Shown here: positions 57,924 through 64,000 of the stretch, piece after piece
Numbering within the stretch: position 1 is the first letter of the stretch
Layout: each line of letters opens with the position of its first letter
DNA from: Bradyrhizobium genosp. L
Lineage (GTDB): Bacteria; Pseudomonadota; Alphaproteobacteria; Rhizobiales; Xanthobacteraceae
Length of the DNA stretch: 64,000 nt
Direction: 5' to 3'
Assembly (NCBI RefSeq): GCF_015624485.1
Contig: NZ_CP061378.1
Span: 2,666,001-2,730,000, forward strand
The notes under the pieces: generated by a model
Database searches by the model: none
What the model was told of the DNA's origin: nothing
The model's input: only the letters and a program-made list of their open reading frames with translations
Made by a program: the position numbers and the translations under genes

Positions 57924-58376
57924 ATGACGCTGCATCCGACCGAGAGAGGTCTGTCCGTCCGCCTGAGCCGGATGCGGCTAGCGTTGCTGGCCATTGCTGT
58001 CGGTCTTGCCGTCGTCCTTGCCGTTTTGCCTGCAACGAGCATCGCCGCCGAGCAGGACGAGCCGGGCGCTACGGCTGGCGAGGCGCCCAATACCGACGCG
58101 CCGGAGCCCTCACGCGATCAATGGCGGCAACGGATCGATGCGGCGAGGCAGCGCGCCAAGGAGGTCGCCAGGGAGCGTCGGGAGAATCCGCAGGCCTATT
58201 TGCCTGTTCCGGAAGACCCGGACCTCGCCGCAAACCGGCGCATTCTCAATGACGACAGCCTGCACCCCGGCGATATCGTCACGACGTCGCAGGGGATGTT
58301 CATCTACCAGGGACGGCCGGACCAGCCGCGCAGCCCGGAGGATTTTGTGCCCGTCAATCCGAAGCCAGGCCGCTGA
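57924..58376 (+). CDS. Exported or membrane-anchored protein, unknown
   Basis: 150 residues. A hydrophobic segment at about 17-41 (MRLALLAIAVGLAVVLAVLP, ATSIA) may be a signal peptide. Then an acidic linker, a charged helix (QWRQRIDAARQRAKEVARER) and a C-terminal LHPGDIVTTSQGMFIYQGRP block that looks like a small beta domain. No family recognised. Confidence 0.6.
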   Translation: MTLHPTERGLSVRLSRMRLALLAIAVGLAVVLAVLPATSIAAEQDEPGATAGEAPNTDAPEPSRDQWRQRIDAARQRAKEVARERRENPQAYLPVPEDPDLAANRRILNDDSLHPGDIVTTSQGMFIYQGRPDQPRSPEDFVPVNPKPGR

Positions 58377-58382
58377 GACGCG

Positions 58383-59024
58383 TCAGTAACGCTGCAAAGT
58401 GGCGTTGAATTTCGGATCGATCGATCGCGTCGCATCCAGCAGCAGCGCCTTTCCTGCTGCCGTTGCCTTGACGTAGACGCCGATCAGCGGCGCCTGGAAA
58501 TGAGACCCGTTGGCAAGCGTCGCGCGGACGTCGGACTGCGCCAGCAGCTTGACCTCCTCGTCGAGGGCGGCCGGCGTCGACGTGACGGCTTGCAGCCGGG
58601 CCAATGCGACCTCTACCGGCACCGTGCCGGTCAAATAGGACATCTTCAGCGCCGGGGCGACAGCGGCGCTCGATCCGGTCCTGAGCTGGCCCAGCGCGAG
58701 CCAGAGCGCGGGCCTGATCGGGGAGATGTCGAGCGCGGCGACCACGGCGTCCTGGGCGTTCGTGTTGTCTTCGGCGTTGCCGGGCGTACCGAGCGGCTTC
58801 GCTGCCTTCACGGCGGCGGCGTCGGCGAGCAAATCGCCATTGAGCGACAGGCGCGCTGCCAACCCGGCCGAGGGCGCGCCGGGTGCAGGCGAACGGCCAA
58901 GGAACAGATCGCTTGCATGAAATGCTGGCTGCGCGAGGTCGCCGACGAAGCTCAATCCGGCGTAGGTCGCAAGCGCGACTGCGACGCAGGCGCCGAGCGC
59001 GCGAAGCAAGGTCAGCTGCTGCAT
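58383..59024 (-). CDS. Exported protein, unknown
   Basis: 213 residues from ATG at 59024. Signal-anchor (LTLLRALGACVAVALATYAG), then a helical domain (IRPALWLALGQLRTGSSAAV, VEVALARLQAVTSTPAALDE, EVKLLAQSDVRATL). Rhizobial conserved type, function unknown. Lies 43 bp from the phosphatase gene in the same direction. Confidence 0.6.
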   Translation of the reverse strand: MQQLTLLRALGACVAVALATYAGLSFVGDLAQPAFHASDLFLGRSPAPGAPSAGLAARLSLNGDLLADAAAVKAAKPLGTPGNAEDNTNAQDAVVAALDISPIRPALWLALGQLRTGSSAAVAPALKMSYLTGTVPVEVALARLQAVTSTPAALDEEVKLLAQSDVRATLANGSHFQAPLIGVYVKATAAGKALLLDATRSIDPKFNATLQRY

Positions 59025-59067
59025 GGTGAAAACTCGATGATTGCCGAAGCGCAGAAAAATTGGCCGC

Positions 59068-59805
59068 CTAAATCGCCAGCAGACTATCACCCTGGATCGT
59101 CAGCAGGGTCAAGTTGCCGGTCGCATAGGCTCCGGTGTCGATGTTGATCCGGTTGGGACGGATGTCGGGGGTGGGGACCGGCGTGTGGCCGTGGACGATG
59201 TACTTGCCGAACCGTTCCTCCGACTCGAGGAATTCGTCACGGATCCAGAGCATGTCCTCGTCGCGCTGGCGGTCGAGCGGCACGCCCGGCTTGATGCCGG
59301 CATGGACGAAGAAGTAGTCGCCGCAGGTGAAGCTCGACGGCAGCTGCTGCAGGAACGCCAGATGCTCGGGCGGGATCACCTGCTTCAGCCGATCGATCAG
59401 CTCGACCTGCTGTTCGGCCGAGGGATTCATCGTCGGCGTGATGCCGTAGGAGACGAGCGTCAGCAGGCCGCCATAGTGCCGCCACTCCTGCAGCCGGGCC
59501 GGATCGTTGAGGACCTCGAGCAGGAACACCTCGTGATTGCCCTTCAGGCAGACCGTCTCGTGCGTCTGCGAACGATCGATCAGCAGGTCGAGCACCGCGC
59601 GGGAGTCCGGTCCGCGATCGACATAGTCGCCGAGGAAGACCTGGATCGCGCGCTCCGGCGCCGAGCGCGCGAGGTCGGCATCGATCACCGTTAACAGCGA
59701 TTGAAGAAGATCGGCCCGGCCATGCACGTCGCCGATCGCGTAGACCCGAAGACCGTCGGGAAGCCGCGGTCTTGGTTTCTTACGGAAACGTCTGGAAAGG
59801 CCCAT
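59068..59805 (-). CDS. PPP-family serine/threonine phosphatase-like metallophosphoesterase
   Basis: 245 residues. GDVHG (D26, H28), GDYVDRG (D60), GNHE (N90, H91), FVHAG and VHGHTPV are the PPP motifs. It has two-metal active-site residues for removing phosphate from proteins or diadenosine tetraphosphate-like compounds. Normal length for the bacterial PrpA/PrpB or ApaH-like group. Confidence 0.88.
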   Translation of the reverse strand: MGLSRRFRKKPRPRLPDGLRVYAIGDVHGRADLLQSLLTVIDADLARSAPERAIQVFLGDYVDRGPDSRAVLDLLIDRSQTHETVCLKGNHEVFLLEVLNDPARLQEWRHYGGLLTLVSYGITPTMNPSAEQQVELIDRLKQVIPPEHLAFLQQLPSSFTCGDYFFVHAGIKPGVPLDRQRDEDMLWIRDEFLESEERFGKYIVHGHTPVPTPDIRPNRINIDTGAYATGNLTLLTIQGDSLLAI

Positions 59806-60000
59806 ATTGCCGATTGAATCCTGGCGAATCTGGATGCTGCCAGATCATCCCTCGCTGGTAACAGAACAAGCTCTGCAACGGTATTGTTAATTGTTTGCCA
59901 AAGAGATGATTTGACTTTGATTCAATGACGCCCTGGCCGGTGAGCGTGATCTCAACGCGCGCTTTGTAGGTTTCCCCCAACAAGAACGGGGGAGCGCAAA

Positions 60001-60630
60001 ATGCGCAAAGTTGCAAAATTCGTCGCAGGATCGTTGGCGATCGCCGCGGCGGTATTGGGGATCGGTGTCACGCCGGGCGCGAAGGCTGCATTCGTCGGCG
60101 CGCCGATGGGCCTGCGCGGTGCCATCCAGTACATCAAGTTCGATCAGCCGACGCTGCCGCCGATGGCGTTCACGATGTTCTGCCTGAAATATGAAGGCGA
60201 GTGCAGGCCGCACCGGATGATGTTCAGGGGCGGTCGCCTGAAATTGACCGACGAACGGATGGCGCAGCTGCAGGAAGTCAACGCGCTGGTCAACCGCGCG
60301 ATCCGTCCCGAGCCCAACCTGGAAGGCCTGCGCGGCGAGAAGTGGCTGCTGCATCCGGTGAGCGGTGACTGCAACGACTATGCCGTGACAAAACGTCACG
60401 ACCTGATCGCCAAGGGCTGGCCGGCCCATTCGCTGCTGCTGAGCGAGGTCGTCACCACCTGGGGCGAGCATCACCTCGTGGTCGTGGTGCGGACCTTCTC
60501 TGGCGACCTCGTGCTGGACAATCTCTCCGGCCACATCTCGCCGTGGTCGAAGAAGCCGTATCGCTGGGTCCGCATCCAGACCCCGAAGAACCCGAACTAC
60601 TGGGCGGCGCTGGGCGACCGCACGGTCTGA
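60001..60630 (+). CDS. Transglutaminase-like cysteine protease (BTLCP, DUF920)
   Basis: 209 residues. Signal peptide SLAIAAAVLGIGVTPGAKAA. WLLHPVSGDCNDYAVTKRHD (Cys124), TWGEHHLVVVVRTFSGDLVL (His157/158) and DNLSGHISPW (Asp173) give the full Cys-His-Asp triad. BTLCP proteins are periplasmic and often partner with adhesin export systems such as LapG/LapD-like; no such partner is adjacent. Divergent from the phosphatase gene; 59806-60000 holds only upstream sequence. Confidence 0.9.
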   Translation: MRKVAKFVAGSLAIAAAVLGIGVTPGAKAAFVGAPMGLRGAIQYIKFDQPTLPPMAFTMFCLKYEGECRPHRMMFRGGRLKLTDERMAQLQEVNALVNRAIRPEPNLEGLRGEKWLLHPVSGDCNDYAVTKRHDLIAKGWPAHSLLLSEVVTTWGEHHLVVVVRTFSGDLVLDNLSGHISPWSKKPYRWVRIQTPKNPNYWAALGDRTV

Positions 60631-60699
60631 CAATGTCGGTTGGCGTCTCCTCGTCCGGCTGGAGCCTGTGACGGGGAGCATGGCCGAACGCAAATCACT

Positions 60700-60930
60700 T
60701 CAGATCATGTCATCTCGGCTGGCCGCAGCGCTCCGCTCCGAGATCCTGCGCTCGGATGACCAGTCGATCTGAGGCGTTCGCCGGCGCTCGCGGTCAAGTC
60801 CGAACGCGATCTTCAATCGCGTTCGTGCGAGATCGAGGGCAACACCCGCAACACCGATGAGCACCAGGACCGAGTAGATCGCGGTCCTCACTACGAGGGG
60901 CATCCGGTTCAAGGTTGTTCGATCATGCAT
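60700..60930 (-). CDS. Small membrane protein
   Basis: 76 residues from ATG at 60930. One membrane helix (VVRTAIYSVLVLIGVAGVAL) and a basic tail (RTRLKIAFGLDRERRRTPQI). No family recognised. Confidence 0.45.
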   Translation of the reverse strand: MHDRTTLNRMPLVVRTAIYSVLVLIGVAGVALDLARTRLKIAFGLDRERRRTPQIDWSSERRISERSAAASRDDMI

Positions 60931-61142
60931 CGTGCCGGCCAGCAAAGCTGACGGGCTTGAACGTGCCGTTAAGGAATTCATCACCGCGCGTTATGAGGGT
61001 ATCAGTCCTCTCCGGTCAGCGATCGCGCGATGTTCGTGACGTTTTGTTTCGCTGGATGGCCGACACGGCTTCCGCATTGACTGCGGCCGGCGCGTGATAG
61101 CTTCATGGCTCCCATGATGCTGCCGGCCGGGGGACATGCTGC

Positions 61143-61508
61143 ATGGACGGGAAGATCGTTGCTTTAGGAATTTGCATTGCTGCGTTTGGCGCGATTGGGC
61201 GCGCCCCGGCGGGAGAGTGCCTGTCCCGCCCCAGACTGGCTCAGTTGAATTCCGATACCGTCCATTGGACCATCGAGGTGGCGCGCTGGGCCGAGTGTCT
61301 TCAGGGCCTCCGCGGCAAAACGATGCTGATCGATCAGGTGCGGATCGTCGATCCGCCGAAGGCAGGCACGCTCACGCTGTCTGGACCATCGTTCCGCTAC
61401 ACGGCGCCGGCGACCGATGCTGCCGACAGCTTCAGGCTGGAAATCACCGGCGAAAATCGCAAGGTGCGCGGCACGTCCGTCATCGAGGTCGACGTCGTGC
61501 CGCGCTAG
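61143..61508 (+). CDS. Small exported protein, beta-rich
   Basis: 121 residues. Signal peptide KIVALGICIAAFGAIGRAPA-GE, then VHWTIEVARWAECLQGLRGK, TMLIDQVRIVDPPKAGTLTL, SGPSFRYTAPATDAADSFRL, EITGENRKVRGTSVIEVDVV. The mature part reads like an Ig-like domain. Common in Bradyrhizobium as repeated short proteins; role unknown. Confidence 0.65.
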   Translation: MDGKIVALGICIAAFGAIGRAPAGECLSRPRLAQLNSDTVHWTIEVARWAECLQGLRGKTMLIDQVRIVDPPKAGTLTLSGPSFRYTAPATDAADSFRLEITGENRKVRGTSVIEVDVVPR

Positions 61509-61520
61509 GAGCCGATCTGT

Positions 61521-61742
61521 CTAGCGTTGCGACTTCTTGTCGGACCCCATGCCGGGGCTGGTGCCGAAGTTCGGGGTCCCTGTCCCCTTCATGGCGCCGC
61601 CCATCGGGTCAGGTTTTGAACCGCCGGTGCCGCGCGACGTCTGCGATTGCGTCGATTGGTTGTCCTTGGTGCCCTGGCACCAGGACGGAGAGCTGTAAGC
61701 GACCGCGGCCGCTGCGGCGATGACAAGAGCAAGCTTAGTCAT
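61521..61742 (-). CDS. Small exported Gly/Ser-rich protein
   Basis: 73 residues from ATG at 61742 with GAGGGA upstream. Signal peptide TKLALVIAAAAAVAYSSPSW-CQ, then a flexible QGTKDNQSTQSQTSRGTGGS, KPDPMGGAMKGTGTPNFGTS tail. A recurrent rhizobial type with unknown role. Confidence 0.55.
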   Translation of the reverse strand: MTKLALVIAAAAAVAYSSPSWCQGTKDNQSTQSQTSRGTGGSKPDPMGGAMKGTGTPNFGTSPGMGSDKKSQR

Positions 61743-61775
61743 GAAGTCCCTCATGTTCGAACACGCTTTTATTTT

Positions 61776-61824
61776 GAGCATGATCTTCTCGGAAAACCAC
61801 TTCGCACTTTCCCGGATCAGGCTC
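61776..61824. repeat. Rhizobial palindromic repeat
   Basis: GAGCATGATC (61776-61785) and GGATCAGGCTC (61814-61824) with TCGGAAAACCACTTCGCACT-type sequence between them is a repeat very common between rhizobial genes. Confidence 0.7.
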
Positions 61825-63139
61825 ATCGTCCGGATTGGCCGACGCTTTGCGACAGCCCGAGTCCGATGATTGCCGCAAGGCAGATCACCGCTCCCGGCCG
61901 CAGCAAGCCTGGACCGGCGAATGCCTCGACCATTGCAAAGCAGAGGCATCCGGCTGACGCCGCGGGAAAGAACGAGTCACGACCACGTTGTAACGCGCCG
62001 AAGAACAAACGGATCAGCAGCGCAGCCGCAACGATAATCGCGGCCGCGAGACCGATCCAGCCGGTATCGGCAAAAATGCCGACGGCAGCGCAGGGCGCGG
62101 TGAGGAGCGCGGCGGCGTCGCTTTGATAGATCTGGCCGACGGCCGCAAAACTGCCGGCGCCCGCGCCGAGCCACCTCGTATCGGCCAGCATGCGCTCCAG
62201 CGCGGCCGTGGTCTCGGCCGGCAGTGGCGGGACAAGCCGCAACAGCGTCAGGCCGGTGCTCTTCTCGAACACGAACGCCAGCACGATGCCGGCGCCGACC
62301 AGGGCAGCGACCGATAGAGCGGTAGCGGCGATCGTCGACAGATCGAGCCTGCGGATGACGAGGATGAGCAGCAGCAGCACCATGCCGAAGGTCGCGGCGA
62401 CCGCGCTGTTGGTGCTGGCGAAGCCAAAGATCGCAACCGCACTGATCAGGACGCCGGCAAGGCCGGCGAGGCCGATCGCGACCGAGCGCGACAGCGCGTG
62501 ATGGGTCTCGGCCCGCTCGGCGGCGAGCTGCATCACCGCGAGATTGAGCACCAGGCCGAACCCGGCCAGGGCAGGGGCGCCATCGACCGTTTCGGCGCTG
62601 ACCAGCCCCGGCACCGAGCGGTGCAGGTCCAGCGCCAAGGCCGACACCGCGGTTACGCCGGCGAGGACGAACAGGATCAGCTCGGCGCGGCTGCGATCGC
62701 GGGCGACCACGATCGCGACGCCGATTAGCGCGATGGCTGATAGCTCCAAGACCAGCGCGCCCAGCGTCAGGCCGAGATCGGCCGTGACATAGCCGGTCGG
62801 CAGGCCGCCCAGGGCGTCATGGGCGCTGCTCCAGATCGGGTGCGCCAGCGGAAGCCATATTGGGACCAGTTGGACCGCGATCAGTGTGGGAATGACGAAC
62901 AGGGCCCAGCGCACCCAGGCTGACGCGCGTAGATAGTGATCGTAGTCGGCCTTGCGGGCGGAGAGCGAGGCCGCCAGCAGGCTCAACGCCGCGGCCATCG
63001 TCCCGAGCTGCGCGCCGAATCTGGCGCCGGCAATGTCGAGATTGGAAGCAGAAACGATGGAAACGATGAGGGCAAAATAAGCGAGGGACAAACGGCGCGC
63101 TCGAGGCAATGTCTGGGACCAGCGCGGGCCACCATACAA
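61823..63139 (-). CDS. Multi-span membrane protein, O-antigen ligase/polymerase-like
   Basis: 438 residues with about 11-12 membrane helices. Near 335-360, RMLADTRWLGAGAGSFAAVG, QIYQSD has the G-x-G-x-G-x-F-like periplasmic motif of Wzy/WaaL-type O-antigen ligases, preceded by the long loop LRLVPPLPAETTAALERM. It may add or polymerise surface polysaccharide. Fits with the dTDP-rhamnose and epimerase genes upstream, although it is 10 kb away. Confidence 0.7.
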   Translation of the reverse strand: MYGGPRWSQTLPRARRLSLAYFALIVSIVSASNLDIAGARFGAQLGTMAAALSLLAASLSARKADYDHYLRASAWVRWALFVIPTLIAVQLVPIWLPLAHPIWSSAHDALGGLPTGYVTADLGLTLGALVLELSAIALIGVAIVVARDRSRAELILFVLAGVTAVSALALDLHRSVPGLVSAETVDGAPALAGFGLVLNLAVMQLAAERAETHHALSRSVAIGLAGLAGVLISAVAIFGFASTNSAVAATFGMVLLLLILVIRRLDLSTIAATALSVAALVGAGIVLAFVFEKSTGLTLLRLVPPLPAETTAALERMLADTRWLGAGAGSFAAVGQIYQSDAAALLTAPCAAVGIFADTGWIGLAAAIIVAAALLIRLFFGALQRGRDSFFPAASAGCLCFAMVEAFAGPGLLRPGAVICLAAIIGLGLSQSVGQSGR

Positions 63140-63230
63140 GCCGTCAGTCGGTTTTCAAGCAGGGGCGCATCACAAGACGCGGATGCACGCGCTTTAGCGT
63201 CGCGACAAGCGCGAAGCGTTTGCGTGGGGG

Positions 63231-63515
63231 TCAGCGCGCGGTCTTCGCGGCCTTGAAGGGACGGGGCAAGACGCGTGTCGCACGGGCGGCGGCAAGCCAA
63301 TAGCGCACCGCCGATCCGAAGAGGTAGCCCGCTTGCAGCACCAGGGCGCCGAGCACGAGATCCTTCAACGCATCGAGAAAGCTGAGGTTGGCGATCAGCC
63401 CGGCCGGGATCGCAATCAGCGCCATGACAAAGGTCAGCGGCAGCAGCACCAGCACCTGGAAGCGCTGGCCCAGCACGGCTCCGACGAGAAAGGTCAAAAT
63501 CAAAATCGCGGTCAT
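63231..63515 (-). CDS. Small membrane protein
   Basis: 94 residues, three hydrophobic segments (AILILTFLVGAVLGQRFQVL, LLPLTFVMALIAIPAGLIAN, LVLGALVLQAGYLFGSAVRY) and a basic tail. Rhizobial conserved type, role unknown. A TTAA-N7-TTAA element lies about 42 bp before its start. Confidence 0.6.
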   Translation of the reverse strand: MTAILILTFLVGAVLGQRFQVLVLLPLTFVMALIAIPAGLIANLSFLDALKDLVLGALVLQAGYLFGSAVRYWLAAARATRVLPRPFKAAKTAR

Positions 63516-63556
63516 TCCAAAGCACTCCAGTGCTTCGGAGAGTGCCGTTTGTGGCC

Positions 63557-63571
63557 TTAAAACGGCATTAA
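63557..63571. promoter_or_regulatory. CtrA-like half-consensus site
   Basis: TTAAAACGGCATTAA has TTAA-N7-TTAA spacing but a G where the CtrA consensus has C on this strand. It is located between the genes starting at 63515 and ending at 63607, and is weaker evidence than the site at 30924. Confidence 0.3.
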
Positions 63572-63606
63572 GTTGAGGACAGTGATTTTATCCTTTGCGG
63601 CTAATT

Positions 63607-64000
63607 TTACAGGCTGCAGCTGGCGAGCAGCGAATTATAGGCTTCGCGGAGCCCGTTCAGCGCGACCATCCCTTTGATCTCGCTGTCGTTTTCTTTCACG
63701 CTGATCGCGAGCGAGGGCGTGGTTTGCCATTTTGCCGCAGCAAAGGCCGACACCTCGTCGGGCAACAGCACGGCTACGCCTGCTCCGGCCATGCTGGCCT
63801 CGAACGTCAGGCTGCCGCCGCCCGCCGAGGCAATCGTCACCTGGGGATGGCTGCGTGGCGGGAACGGGCGGATCAGGGCCACCAGCACGTCGACCTTGCC
63901 CTTCGGTGCGCAGCGCACGATCAGGCCGGCAAAGTCCGGGTCGGACTGGGCGGTGTCGGCGGTCTTCATGATGGCGGCTAAGGTCTCGCCCTCCTTGGCG
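63607..64000 (-). CDS. Hypothetical protein, 5' end outside window
   Basis: The frame is open through the last base; an internal ATG (63969) is not obviously the start, because coding-like sequence continues upstream (AKEGETLAAI). Visible part: DPDFAGLIVRCAPKGKVDVL, VALIRPFPPRSHPQVTIASA, GGGSLTFEASMAGAGVAVLL, beta-rich. No family recognised. The gap 63516-63606 carries only the CtrA-like element. Confidence 0.6.
   Translation of the reverse strand, partial: AKEGETLAAIMKTADTAQSDPDFAGLIVRCAPKGKVDVLVALIRPFPPRSHPQVTIASAGGGSLTFEASMAGAGVAVLLPDEVSAFAAAKWQTTPSLAISVKENDSEIKGMVALNGLREAYNSLLASCSL

Noticed and set aside
1..64000. CRISPR arrays, rRNA or tRNA genes
   Set aside because: No direct-repeat/spacer pattern, no rRNA-like sequence and no convincing tRNA cloverleaf was noticed on reading both strands; the only regular array is the 20-bp repeat at 57501.

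Overview
The window looks like a piece of an alphaproteobacterial chromosome, most likely Bradyrhizobium or a close relative. It holds the right-hand part of a prophage (1 to about 29.4 kb) followed by ordinary host chromosome (29.4-64 kb). The host assignment rests on high-GC coding sequence, several families typical of this order (DUF1491, DUF2336, DUF1254/DUF1214, BTLCP transglutaminase-like proteases, many short secreted proteins of unknown role), rhizobial palindromic intergenic repeats, and a CtrA-type box. No rRNA, tRNA, CRISPR array or integrase was seen.

Prophage, rightward half (1-20.4 kb). A virion module comes first: adaptor fragment, tail-collar protein, a large hub-like protein, two small virion-type proteins, a GNAT enzyme, a 1010-residue protein with an internal S74 chaperone domain, and a 722-residue ejection-type protein. 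A lysis module follows: lysozyme-like endolysin, three holin-like membrane proteins, a coiled-coil spanin-like protein and two small exported proteins. Next come a metallophosphatase, a second GNAT, a small HTH protein and an HNH homing endonuclease. Last is the head module (a protein that apparently starts at ATT, the major capsid protein, decoration-type proteins) and an SGNH-esterase tailspike. The capsid lying behind the lysis genes is an unusual order.

Prophage, leftward half (28.2-20.4 kb). Twenty-four small genes, packed end to end and often overlapping by 4 bp or more, run leftward from one divergent control region at 28.22-28.29 kb. They include a Lar-like zinc-ribbon protein, a DUF4326-like protein, a DUF6197-like protein and many zinc-ribbon or unknown proteins. 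The control region carries three copies of a TCTCATATGAGA-type palindrome. The gene on its other side encodes a GIY-YIG domain fused to a ribbon-helix-helix domain, a good candidate for the regulator. A second GIY-YIG gene converges on it at the prophage edge.

Host chromosome (29.4-64 kb). In order: DUF1491 and DUF2336 genes, a lipoprotein, a DUF1254/DUF1214 pair, a class A penicillin-binding protein, a YcgN-type cysteine-cluster protein, a 14-helix drug exporter, a 1 kb intergenic zone with four palindromic repeats, and a branched-chain-amino-acid-type ABC transporter with two paralogous binding proteins and a fused double ATPase. Then come an NDH-2-like flavoprotein, a ThDP enzyme, a lone Flp pilin, Ku, the rfbB-rfbA dTDP-sugar genes, a UDP-glucuronate epimerase-like enzyme, a run of small exported proteins containing a 20-bp tandem repeat, a PPP-type phosphatase, a BTLCP protease and an O-antigen-ligase-like membrane protein.
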